From NCBI GenBank assembly GCA_000711775.1, contig ARYC01000301.1, positions 1 to 64,000 on the forward strand: a stretch of DNA of 64,000 bases. The letters run 5' to 3'. Under the pieces are notes generated by a model that was given only the letters and a program-made list of their open reading frames with translations, did no database searches and was not told the DNA's origin. Source of the DNA: Oxytricha trifallax. Lineage: Eukaryota; Ciliophora; Spirotrichea; Sporadotrichida; Oxytrichidae. Every line of letters starts with the position of its first letter. Positions within the stretch are counted from its first letter, which is position 1. Shown piece by piece: positions 32,765 through 43,928 of this stretch. The position numbers and the translations under genes were made by a program.

Positions 32765-35431
32765 TCAGTTTTTCTCCTATTATCTAGATTGTGAGACTCT
32801 CTTTAACATGGAAATTTATTGCTAAATGGATTAAGCCTACTGGCTCATGATTTGCATTTGCTGTTGATGCTGTCTTTAATTACTGCGGGATACCTTTCTT
32901 ATTTTAGAGATGTAAGGGGTTTAGGAGTTGCTTCCCTATATAATTGGTGGGTGACTTATGGGGGGTCTGCTGGCTATGTGCTGTTAATGCAACTTTTCTT
33001 GATTGTGAGTCTCATCTGGCACGATTGACTCATCTGAAGATTAAATAAAATTAATGAAGATATTAGCTAGATTTATTATATGTTTATTATCATATGGAAA
33101 TAACAAACTATATGTACAACACCATAATTTTGATTTTTAAAAAAAAATTTGTCTTATTTAGCTTTAAACATTTCTTATAAATTTTATTAATTGCTAATGA
33201 TCGGAGTTGTGCTGAGATGAAGGACCGTTAAACTACTTTGGTTTCATGTGTTTCAATTGAGGATGATTGTAATTGATACTAACTTTAACATATGGAGACA
33301 ATGGATTATTAGCTTAGGATTGGATGGCTTACTATTACTATTACAATAATTGTTATTACTGTTGCACGGTCAGACCATTTTGAACCTAAGGATGTTAAAA
33401 ACCGAGTTGCTGAAGTAGCTGTTATTCAATAAATTAATTTATAAAGAATGTCTAAATAATATAAAATATATAAGCGGGGTAAACATAAAATAACTACCCA
33501 TTTTATGACAAATAACTTTCTTCCATATCATTAAGATAAACCGGAATATTATTTAACCATTTTAAATTGTTGCAAAAGCTGAAGCTATTGAAGTTGAATC
33601 TGATTTTGTTAGTTTTACAGTTAGGGCTACACCTACTGCGATTATTGGTGAGCAACTTGCTGAAATTGTGATTATTTAGGTTATGCATTATAGCTATGCT
33701 TTGGCAATGAATTTTCAGATACTCTCCTATGAGCAGGCAGCTTATTCTCCTTCTATATGAAAAGAGCGTCTTTATGCTTACTAAGCTATAATTAGGAGAA
33801 ACTTTGATTGAAACCCATGAAGAGTGGGTCGTTAAGATGGATGTCAGAGTCAACGAGATAGTAAGTGTTCTCTCCAGTTTGATTTACAATTTCATCTCTT
33901 GCCTTGGTCAAAACCTTTATCAGATAATCATAATCGGGAAGGGATGTGAAATCTAAAGATTAAATGTGTCTGAAGAATTGAGCAAATCCATCTCAAATTA
34001 AAAATAAAAAAACAAATTATTATTTGTTTATCTGGTAGATGTGACCTTACAAGATCTTCGGAAACGTATCTCTTAGTCTCCTTAATTAAGTACAGCTCTT
34101 TTTGGCTTTCAATTTATTTTTCGTCTTTTATACTACTGAGAAGCTTCATAAGTTCAACATCTTAATTGGGCTTTTTATTGTAATTCGAAATCTTTGAGGT
34201 TCTAACTTTCAATAGAGAAATCAATGTAAAGAAAATTCCTTCAATTATATAAATACTAAAATAATTCTACTTTTTTTTAAACTCATGCTTATATATTTAT
34301 TATTAAAATTTGTTTCAAATAACTGTTAAATTGTGAAGGCTAAACATATTTATTTATTAAAATTAAAGTTTCTTAATGTCGTCTTTTCTACATAAGGTCA
34401 TTCCATTAATTTAATTAAGTCCAGCGTATTATGGTGAGCACCTAATGTTTCTTAAAACTTTCTGTTGGACATGTTAACCATGTGCGTCCAAAAATGGTGT
34501 GGAAATTCCAAAATCAATTAAGTAAAGTGTTTACTCATGTTAGTTAAGCAGTAATTATTGTTGGTTATTCGAGCTGTTCTTTAAGAGTAATTTAGTTGTG
34601 ATTTTGTTAAGTTGAGTATCGGATTTCCTTGTCATTGACTTTTCGTTGCTTTTTTTGCTCATTGACTTATATTTTATCATAGAAGCAGCGTTATATTTTC
34701 CTACCAAAACGTTGCAAGGTTTAATATCGCCATGTACATAGCCGATTTAGTGGAAATCTCGTATTCTTTACAACTATAAAGAAAAGTTACTCAAACTGAA
34801 AACATAAAGCGATTGAAAGTAATTGAAAACAGTGAATTAGTTTACTTACAAGTTGTATGCCGACATTATAGACTTAGACTACTGTTAATGGTTTAGTCCT
34901 GGAGTACCAAGATAAGGAACTTCCTAGAAGATCTGTGATAAGAATTTATTCTTGAGGGATCTCCTTAAACTCAGGGTTCACTGAATTCATGTTATAAATG
35001 CAAGGAAAACCAATATTAAAAAAGAAACAATAATATAATTCGATGGAAATATAGTTGCTCATGGTAAGTTTAATCATGATTTCTCTTTCAACTTGTGCCA
35101 TGTCTTCTCTTTTAACCTATAGTAAATGTAGTTTTAGTAAAGTGTTCCAGAGAATAAAAAATAAGTTACTTACAATTTTAATGGCAAGGGGTTTGTGGGT
35201 ATTCGTTGATACTGCCATCATTACTTTACCATATGATCCTTAACCACATTTAAAATAAAGAAAATTTGAATAAATTAAACTATTTCAACCATATCGCTTT
35301 TATTATTTCTATTGTAATAATTGCCCTAGTGGGATAAAGCCTTCTTTCTCCATATGATTAATACCGGTAATAGAACTGTTGTTAGAATTGTTAGGGGTGT
35401 GCGATGTGCTATTTATTGTGGAACTTTACAT
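32765..35431 (-). CDS. Casein-kinase-1-like protein kinase with long Gln-rich tail
   Basis: Minus strand, probable start ATG 35429-35431 (MQSSTINSTSHTP). The kinase domain has GQGSYGKV, AIKIVKREDMAQVEREI, ILITDLLGSSL, GYVHGDIKPCNVLVG (HGD instead of HRD) and YLIDFGIS, then SPQYAGLNQ and FAQFFRHIQSLDFTSLPDYDYL, the C-lobe signature of CK1. Introns are at 35117-35173 and 34774-34849. An IES with GGT/ACC pointer is likely at 35246-35290. After the domain the frame continues into a Gln/Asn/Ser-rich tail (QLQQLQLLQQ, VQQQQQLLQQQQQ, QMQIMSQQAQSIQQQ) interrupted by AT-rich IES-like blocks near 33430-33545 and 33040-33195, to TGA at 32765. A plus-strand reading looks open but is a shadow. Confidence 0.85.
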
Positions 35432-35830
35432 TTGCTTTTTTCTATTGTCTTTAAATGTTACTTAATATTTGATTCTTGAGTTATAATTGGTGATCGACTA
35501 AAGTCGTGAAAGATAACTAATTTAAAATGATAGGATTTTAAATTTATTTGCAAAATGTAATTTTTTTAAATAGTATTTAGTCCTCCCTATAATTTAAAAT
35601 TAATAATAACCTAATATATAAAAAGTTCTACAACTATTTATAACATCAATTAACTAGAGTAATTATGTTATCACCAAAGTTATTCAATTTACAAACTATA
35701 TTTCATTTAACTGTATTTTATGAAATATTTTGAAATTTAAATTATCAAATAAAAATGAATAAACCCCAAATTACCCTTGATCTTATTTTATAATATCCTT
35801 TATAAGTTTACTTTAGAAAGAAGCCTTGAA
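35431..35830. other. Divergent intergenic region
   Basis: About 400 bp between the kinase gene (minus) and the next gene (plus). AT-rich; it should contain both promoters, but I see no distinctive element. Confidence 0.35.
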
Positions 35831-36842
35831 ATGAACTCTTAAAATAGAAACTCTTTATAAAATTACAGACAAATGTCCAATGGTTTTTAGACATTAAAGC
35901 AGACATCTCAACCAGCTTTTGTTAATTCTCAGTCACATAAGTTCACTTACAACACAAAAATGGGTCATTCCATGAAAGATAACTATTACTACATGCAAAA
36001 TGATAGACCACATGCTAGCTTGAACTTATAGAGACATGAAATATTTCCAGGATACACCCACAGCAAGCCTTTATCCCTCCAAAAGTAATTTTTTATCATA
36101 ATTTTGATAAAAAATGGTTTTTAACATGAATTTTTACTAGGTCAGCGAACATTGAGAGAAGCATTGAGGGTTGCACCTAAACGAGCAAGAGACACTTTTT
36201 GAATTTAAGTGTTTAATAAATTGATGAATGGTTGTAACAAAAGAATTATCTAGCTGTTACAAAGTAAATAAAAGTATATTTTTAAACTTTAATTCTTTGT
36301 AGGCTTGTAATCGAAGGATTTTTGGACATTTTAAAGTAAAAAATGAGAAAGTATAGTAAAGAACTGCATACTTCTGATGAAATAGTTTTGCTTGAAAATT
36401 GTGCAATTAAAGGATTGATAAGTTACCCAGACTTTATCTCACTTAGCAACATCCTATAAGTAAAACATAATAAACTCACCATTTAATCAATTTTTTATAG
36501 TCTTTTGAATCAGCGACCTAGAAAAGAATCGAACCTTCGGAGTAAATCCCCTACTCTTCCCATACTTATGGTTACCTACCAAACAACCACATGGGCACTT
36601 ATGATTTCTCAAATCCATCTTCATTCAAAAACTGTGTGACTAATCTCGATTCAAATAACGCCAAGGAAGCACTAAGAATATTGGTTGACTTTATCAAAAA
36701 TGAAGTAGATCAGTCTAATCAAAATAAGTACGAGAAATCTATTAGAAATACTGGCAGAGGATTGAGTGGCAATGACGCTAGCTTGAAATTCGAACCATTT
36801 TTGACTCATTTAATAGAGCTAAGAGACAGGTTTTTGGATTGA
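35831..36842 (+). CDS. Hypothetical protein with three clean short introns
   Basis: ATG at 35831 (MNSQNRNSLQNYRQMSNGF) to TGA at 36840. Introns at 36085-36140, 36264-36302 and 36460-36500 are all GT-AG and each restores the frame: SLQ-KSANIERSIEG, VTK-LVIEGFLDIL, SNILQ-SFESATQKR. The N-terminal third is polar (Asn/Ser/Tyr-rich); the rest is helical (LSVQQIDEWLQQKNYLA, DEIVLLENCAIKGL) and ends with an all-helical segment (NAKEALRILVDFIKNEV). No IES is needed. I do not recognise a family. This gene is a good reference for intron size (39-56 nt) in the window. Confidence 0.8.
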
Positions 36843-37007
36843 TTTATGCCTATATGAAAATATTAAATAAATTTAATTTGATATTATTTTAAAGTTAATA
36901 AAACGGGATTTATAACTTTAATTTCTTTAAGCAATTTTAAAACTCATTGGAATTATATTAAACATATATCTAATCTTAATATTTAAGTAAAAATAATTAA
37001 TCAAATC

Positions 37008-39321
37008 ATGTCCAAGGAACCAAAAATATTACTTTAACCACCATCATAGAAAGATCTAAAGAAAACTTATTTCTCTAATTAAGCCCTGAAGAAACTTAAT
37101 ATATCTTAGGATTTAATGCAGAATAATCATTAAAAATATGAAATAATTTAGCTTAAAACATTTCATTTTACATTAATTTTAATATTAATAAATATTAAAA
37201 ATATCATTATAGCTAGAAGTCCTTAATAAAGATTAATTCTTAATCGTCTTAAGCATTTAACAATACTCAAATCATGTAATGTTTTTCCTTCATTTCTTCA
37301 CTTTTAATTTACCCATATTGATTTAGGCAAAATTCCATGACAAACTTGGAAAACAATAAATCCTAAAACAATTCTTCTCTCTTAAAAAATGAATCAAGTT
37401 CCAAGAGAATAAGAAAATTAAAGATTTTGATATAAGATTAGCTGCCATAGCTAAATAATAACATCAATTCAAGGTTCTTCAGTCAACAGAACAGCCCAGC
37501 TCGTTTATCATAAAACTAATCAAAACTTAATTTTGGGTTTACTAACTTTGACACTACAGACAACAGCTGCTAATCTAAACTGAAGCCTTACTCTTATAAT
37601 TTCAAGCAATATGTTGATAATTGATAGTTAATTGAGCAATCGAATTAAATAAATGGGCTTCAAAGGAATAGTAATGTGAACTCATCGGTTAGACTAGAAA
37701 GCATCAAAGAGTTAAGTTTTAATAATGCTAATCTTAACAATATTGAGAACAGGTTAGTTTTATATTTATCATAGGAATATTTGGTCAAATGTAATTTCTT
37801 TGCAAGAAAGTTTATTAATGTCATTTAGGACATCAAAAAATGGGCTTCTGACAACAAATAATTCAGATTTAAAATTTTCAAACTTTATGCATGTTGCTTC
37901 AATTGAAAAGAATTTCTTCAAGAATTAGGGTTAAAAACAAGAACTTATGGTAAGTATTAGCTCTCTCGATTTTTTAATTCTTATTTTTTAGTTAAAAATA
38001 GAAGACTAATAATATGAATTAGACTATCTAAAAGAAGTAAACAAAAAATTGATAAATCAGTTACTATAATCAAGATTAAACACTTAAGTTGCTTTAAAGC
38101 AAATTTAAAAAGAAGCTGTAAGTGAATTTATATCCCTTCTCAACATTTGTGGTTTAGGATGAAGCTACTGGAAATATCGGTTCACCTCTGGCAAGACGCA
38201 GGACCACAATTCGCAAATAAATTACAAAGCGAGGATCTCCCACACCATTCTCTGAATATAACATACTTGAATACGCTTCTCAGCAGTAGCTAGAAATTTA
38301 TCAAGGAATTGCAAATTAAATAGAGGATTTGTAGGAGCTTTTGAGTAATTTGAGTTAAGAATCTGGCAAGACGATTAAAAAATTATAGGGGAAAGTCAAA
38401 AAGTACAAAGAAAAGTACCAGGATATGATTAGAATGAAGAATTTGATTCAGAAGCAGTAGTAAGCTGAGGCAGTTAGGAATAAGAAGGTAAATATAAATG
38501 ATCTAATATGATATTTTTGTAGTTGAATGAATAGATTTTATCCATGAGATTTGATGAAAAAAATTAAAATTAGTTATTATAAATAAATATTCCCAACTAT
38601 TTTAATTAATTTGATGCAAAAAAGTTGCAAAATCTTCTTGATCACTATGTAAAATAAACGCAGTGCATAAAACTTTATTTGTTTAGATTTTACAGTCAAG
38701 CGATTAATAAGAAAAGATATAAGATTAAAAGATAAACCTTGATAGATACAGAAATTAGATCATGCAATACTAGAGGAAATATTAAGATATTGATTTAGAC
38801 GCCTTACATGAGTAAATATAGCTTTTGCAAACAAAGAATATAAGTTTCTTCAATAATATTATATATAGAAATTATTATTCCCATATAATCTAAAAAACTA
38901 AATATTTTGTGAGTTTCTAGAGCAAGATCAATCACTTGACTCATCAAGTATAGGATCTAGAGAAAAGAGGCGGATCAGCTCTATTCAGATATAATTATTT
39001 AATATAACGAAGGAAATTATTTCATTATATTATTTATAAAACAACATCTACGATAAACTTTTAGGAAAAAACGCAGATCGTTTAGAGCATAATTTAGACG
39101 ATGATGATGACGATAATAACTCCACTGATAACGCTTAAGTTTTCTTATAAAATGCTGACGACAATCAAGACCCAGAAAAAATGTCCCCTAATTAAAGAGC
39201 ACAGTTTGAGAATGGAAAGTTATTACTATAGAAAGCCCTTGCTAAAAAGGGTATCAATTTGGATTATGAGGTCAAACTCAATAATAAAGTAGCTAGAGAA
39301 TTTGAATTAAAGATTGTTTGA
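37008..39321 (+). CDS. Coiled-coil protein, many introns, unknown function
   Basis: ATG at 37008 (MSKEPKILLQPPSQKDLKK) to TGA at 39319. The first 300 codons are Asn/Ser-rich; the rest is strong coiled coil (DYLKEVNKKLINQLL, KYKEKYQDMIRMKNLIQKQ, RYRNQIMQYQRKYQDID, HLTHQVQDLEKRGG) ending in an acidic stretch (NLDDDDDDNN) and ALAKKGINLDYEV. At least seven interruptions are needed; several are clean GT-AG introns (for example 38127-38157 and 38488-38522). An in-frame TGA at 37622-37624 lies between YVDN and LIEQSN; it could be removed as a 15-nt GTTGATAATTGATAG unit, but such an intron would be unusually short here. Possibly cytoskeletal or basal-body related; this is a guess from composition. 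Confidence 0.65.
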
Positions 39322-39468
39322 ATAAATATTGAATGTGATATGAATTTATAATTAAAGTATATTTTAATGTTGTTAAGTATATTAATTACACTTATGGATC
39401 AATTTTTTTCATGATTTTAAGGAAATTAAAATTATTAGTAATTTAACGGACTTTGAAATTCATTAAAT

Positions 39469-42400
39469 TCACTGTTAAATTGGAAAATCGAGGAACTTGC
39501 AAGCAGCTTCAAGTACATGCAAAATTTTCTCAACCTATTCCCAAGATCTATCCTCTTCTCTTTAATTGTAATAAGCTTATTTAAGTCCCTCAATTCTCTT
39601 TTTCAAATCTCTTAGAATGCTAAAGTGTTGACTAAATAGTGCACTAGTCGTACTAAAAGAAGGAATTATGATTTTCTTATTGCCAATACTCAACTCTTCG
39701 TTTGTCAAGTTACCTTTCTTTTATTGGGATTGAGAGTGATCCCCAGTGAAGTCCTTGCTAAGTTGGGCTATATTGAGCTTTACTCCACCTGTTAAAATTG
39801 ACTCTGAACCACCAGTGTCTAAGGCTTGAGAATGCATTCTACCTACTAATTTCAAGTTTGTAATCCCTGTAACAATTAATAGTCATAAAAGAATATATTG
39901 CAAATTGATTTCTGGTTTGAATTCTATTGCATGAGTGAGGAATCATTTTTCTAGAAACTGTTTGTACTAACTCTTGCTGTCTCTATTTTAATTCCAGATT
40001 TATTTGGCTTTGTAGTGTGAATTTTACTCTACTACTAGATATTAGATTTAATCAATTCTTTCTTAATAGTTTCTTCAAAATCTTCATCATTACCATACAA
40101 AGCTATACGTTTTGTTACTATAGGGCAAGGATTATCAATTCCAAATCTATTGCAACCTGCAATAAATTCTTAAGTGTTCACATCGAAGCTATTCTCTCCA
40201 CATACTAAAGAATATAAAAATGCTCTTCTTATCGAAATTACTCCAGGAAACTTAATAAAAGCACTTGGAGAAATGCTTGGCATACACATCTAAACAATTT
40301 TATCTATTTCTTCAGTATTGAAAAGTCCTTCTTATTCTTAATATTTCCTCATAAATTCCTTGGATAAATTTTTCTGATTTGCTTTGCGCTTGCTTTTATA
40401 TTCTTCACAGTACATATTTAAAAGCACATCAATATCAATATAGTCAGTCTCAAAGTCGTCAAGCTATGATGTTTTAATTTTCTTGACGTTTCTTCTGACT
40501 TTGTGAAACCATTTGCGAGTTTCTTGTTCATTAAACCAAGAAAGTAGCACTTATGAGGCATGTTCTTCATGTGAAGTTTTCATATATGTTACTCCATCTT
40601 TTGATTCTAAGAAATGTTCTTTATCTTGTTGCATTACTGAGTAAGCATAAAGGAAAAATTCCTGGTAGTATATGTCAATATTTGGCATAGAGAGCTCTTG
40701 CAAAATTAAATTTTACTATTAAGACTTCTTTTGAGAAGCTTGAGTTTATACTTTTGCTGGTCTGACAATGTTTAGGAGTTAAGCAAAACACTTAGCTCTA
40801 GGCCAGATATCCAAATAATACTTAAGGGAAGTGAGTGTTTCTATTAACTTGAGTTCACTTAGTCTTCTGAGTTTATACTTATCCAAGAAAAAAATTAGAA
40901 TGTATTCCTCGAAACTTAAATATGAGGTGTTAATAACACCATTCACTTCACTAGCATTTGCCAGTCTATGATCATAAATTTCAAATATAATTTGCTTAAA
41001 CTCTGGCCAAGGCAAGACTCTACCGCTTTGATTATCCTCTATAGAATTAGCAATAAAAACCAATAAATGACTTGGAATATTCCATAGACTTCCATTTTCT
41101 CCAACTCCTTTATCCTGCTAGTTATCTGCTAGATTTTTAACCTAATTCACCATTTAATTAAGCTTGGCTTCAAGCTCAGCTACTCTATCTTCCTCTTTCA
41201 TTTGTAGCATTTTAGAAGTATTTCCATAATCTTCCATTGGTGATGTGTAAGTTAAATTAGGAGCAAGTCTTGATACCTCATTAATAACTTCCAACTCATG
41301 AACACTTTGTTAAATTATTTACCCTTTAGATTACTGTTATACCCCTTGATTCTTAGGATCTTAAGAAGCTAATAGTTAACGAGATGATCTTTATATCTTT
41401 GAAAGGGCTTAGCCTGATTTAACATTTGATCCCTAACTTAGAGTATCTCCGATATAATTTTATGGTTTCCAAAATAATTCGCCATCCTCTACTTAAGTAC
41501 CAACTGAAGTCTTAGTAGCTAAAATACAAGATTAATATATTAATGATATTTTACTTTTCAACATGGTTTTTAAAAGTCTATCCATCCCATTTAGAATATT
41601 TTTCTTTTCAGTTTGTTCATTCTCTAAGTTTTTTAACACATCCTAAAAAAAGTATTATAATTATTTAATTTACATTTAAATCTTCGATGTTATCAACGAA
41701 ATCCTCTTTAGCAGTAATTCTTTCTTGTTGTTACTGCTTGCTCCTTCCAAACTTTAAACTTTCTCTTCTATTAAGTGCCTTCACTTTATCATCTCTTGTA
41801 TTAAGTGCATTTGGTTCTACCTTATTATCATTTCCCAATAATTTTTTTTTCATTGAAACATTTCCACTATCTAAATCAACTAACTCCCTCAAGTATTTTA
41901 GCTCTTGTTGCATAGTTTCTAATTCAGCCTCTAAACTTTGAATTTAAGCATCTTTTCCAGAGATGATTGCTTGTACTGAATCTAGCCTTCTCTCAAATTC
42001 TAAACGTTTTTGAAAAAGTTCATCTGTTGCTTGTTACTAGGCATCTAACTTACAATTTAAATAAGTAATCATGAATAAATATTTAGTATTGTAGATGTCA
42101 GTTCTTTTTCCTTCAAATTTTCTGATCTGTAGAACTCCTCAAATTATTGTAATATTATTGAGTTATAACACTCGACTAATTTCTAAAGTAACATACCAAG
42201 CTCTAATCTGTAACAGCATACTTAATCTATTATCTACATAAAAGTTTGATTTAGTATATTAGTTTCAGTAAAAATCTAAAAGAAGCCTTAATTTCCCAAG
42301 TATTGCTGTTTCAACTTTGGATTAAGACAGCTTTAAATATTGAATAAATTTTTCACATCTAAGCCATAATCTTTTCGCTTTTTTATCTTCGTGTAGACTT

Positions 42401-42840
42401 TCCCTATGAGGTCTTTTTATCTCTCAAAATCCATATTTTTCTATACTTTACCTATATTTAAATTTCTCTTGATAAAATCTACTATATTTGTTTAGTTTTC
42501 ATCATCATTTTGAGATCTTCTTGAAGTATCGTACATAAAAACTCCACCTGGGCTTCCTCCCTTAGATTTATAGTAATTTTAACTTGTTTCAAGTGCGTTT
42601 AAATTTATTGATCTTGCACGTTTTTCATGTCTATTGAACATAGATGTTGTGGCAGTTGGGGATTTCAAGTTTTTTATTTGGGGAGTTAAGTTGCTTAATT
42701 CGTTATTACTTAATATAAACAAATTATTTCACAAAGAATTCAGTTAAAATCAAAATTTAAAGCTACTTTTTAATATTGAAATTATTCATAAGTAAACTTG
42801 GAGTCCCCACACTAAATCCTTATCTACTTGTTAAATCCAT
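39469..42840 (-). CDS. Large coiled-coil protein (about 1000 residues), unknown function
   Basis: Minus strand from ATG at 42838-42840 (MDLTSRQGFSVGTPS) to TGA at 39469. The N-terminal third is polar then helical; the middle is coiled coil (LEFERRLDSVQAII, LEAELETMQQELKYLRELVDL). The C-terminal half is globular and well mixed (WNIPSHLLVFIANSIEDNQSG, LPWPEFKQIIFEIYDHRLAN, FLYAYSVMQQDKEHFLES, WFHKVRRNVKKIKT), finishing with coiled coil (LRDLKKRIEGLKQAYY). GT-AG introns are visible near 41523-41560 (joins TMLK to TTKTSVG) and 41645-41678 (joins NIEDLN to DVLKN). The layout recalls ciliary or centrosomal coiled-coil proteins but no domain is recognised. Confidence 0.75.
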
Positions 42841-42899
42841 TTAGTATTGTAAAAAAAGACATGATTAACATTGAAATAAATTAAGTATGAATTTTTAAC

Positions 42900-43363
42900 T
42901 CAGTAAATACTTTCAATAATTTATTTATTAATGTCTCCATAACATGCTTGATTTTACTCATTATTGAGCATTAATATTGAATATATAGTTGCTGTTGCTT
43001 TAATATAATCACCCATTGAAACATTTTTATGTATTAAATGGCATTCACCAAATAAAAATTTCATGAGTTAATAACCCAAAAATAATGAATGATTAGAAAG
43101 TACTTCTAAATAAATATAATTAAATTTAAAATTAATGTTGTATATTAATAAATAACTGGCTTGAATTACAATTCTTTAAATTACTCTATATCCAAAAATT
43201 ATTTATTCTTACTCTACTAGTTATGTGGAAACCCTATTCCAAAAGTACGACCTGTAGAAACCAGTGACTTGTTGACCATGTTATTAGTGATTTAATCATC
43301 CAAAAATTATTTTTAAGTAGAACTCATAATTTTTTCATTGCCAGCTGTTTGTGTATGAAACAT
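42900..43363 (-). CDS. Small hypothetical protein
   Basis: ATG at 43361-43363 opens MFHTQTAGNEKIMSSTQK and continues with SLVSTGRTFGIGFPHNQQ to about 43150. After an AT-rich block (about 43080-43150, probably an IES or intron) the frame resumes as FLFGECHLIHKNVSMGDYIKA and TIYSILMLNNEQNQACYGDIN to TGA at 42900. About 120 residues when joined. Mixed composition supports a real gene; no family is recognised. It lies just upstream of the large coiled-coil gene on the same strand. Confidence 0.55.
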
Positions 43364-43928
43364 TTTTAACTTTAAATAGAATAAATATAATTCTTTACTT
43401 TTTTAAATTAGGAATGAAATAATATCTACAAAGTTATCCCATTCAATGTTAACTTTTTTAACTCAAATTTATCTTTATTATTATAAGCAATTTAGAAATA
43501 AGTATATTTCTCTTTTTAAATTAATAAATATCATTTTTTTAGTTTATAAATCTATACTAATCTAAAAATGTAATCGCTAACTGATAATTCAAAACAGGGG
43601 TCTAACTAAAAATATAGACACTTTAATTCTTACTTTTAAATAAATATTTTTGAAAAGTTTATAATTAATTATTAAGGGAAAATTTTATTTAAAGTGAAAG
43701 CTAAAAATTTTTAATTACACTAACCTTTTTAAAATCTTAAGTTTTATCTATAAAAACATAAAAATTGTGAATTAAAATTTCTATTAAAAAATAACAAGTA
43801 AATTAACTTTATTTTTATAATATTTAAACATATTAATATATTTTGAATAATTTAAAATTAATATTTTAGAATTTAAATTTACAGGTTTTTAAATTTACTT
43901 TTTTTATATTGAGAATTCAATCAAATTA

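Noticed and set aside
32819-33853. Plus-strand hydrophobic and acidic frames that seemed to use TGA as Trp, suggesting a mitochondrial insertion
   Set aside because: The minus strand through the same interval is continuously open as a Gln-rich tail in frame with the CK1-like kinase, so the plus-strand frames are antisense shadows.
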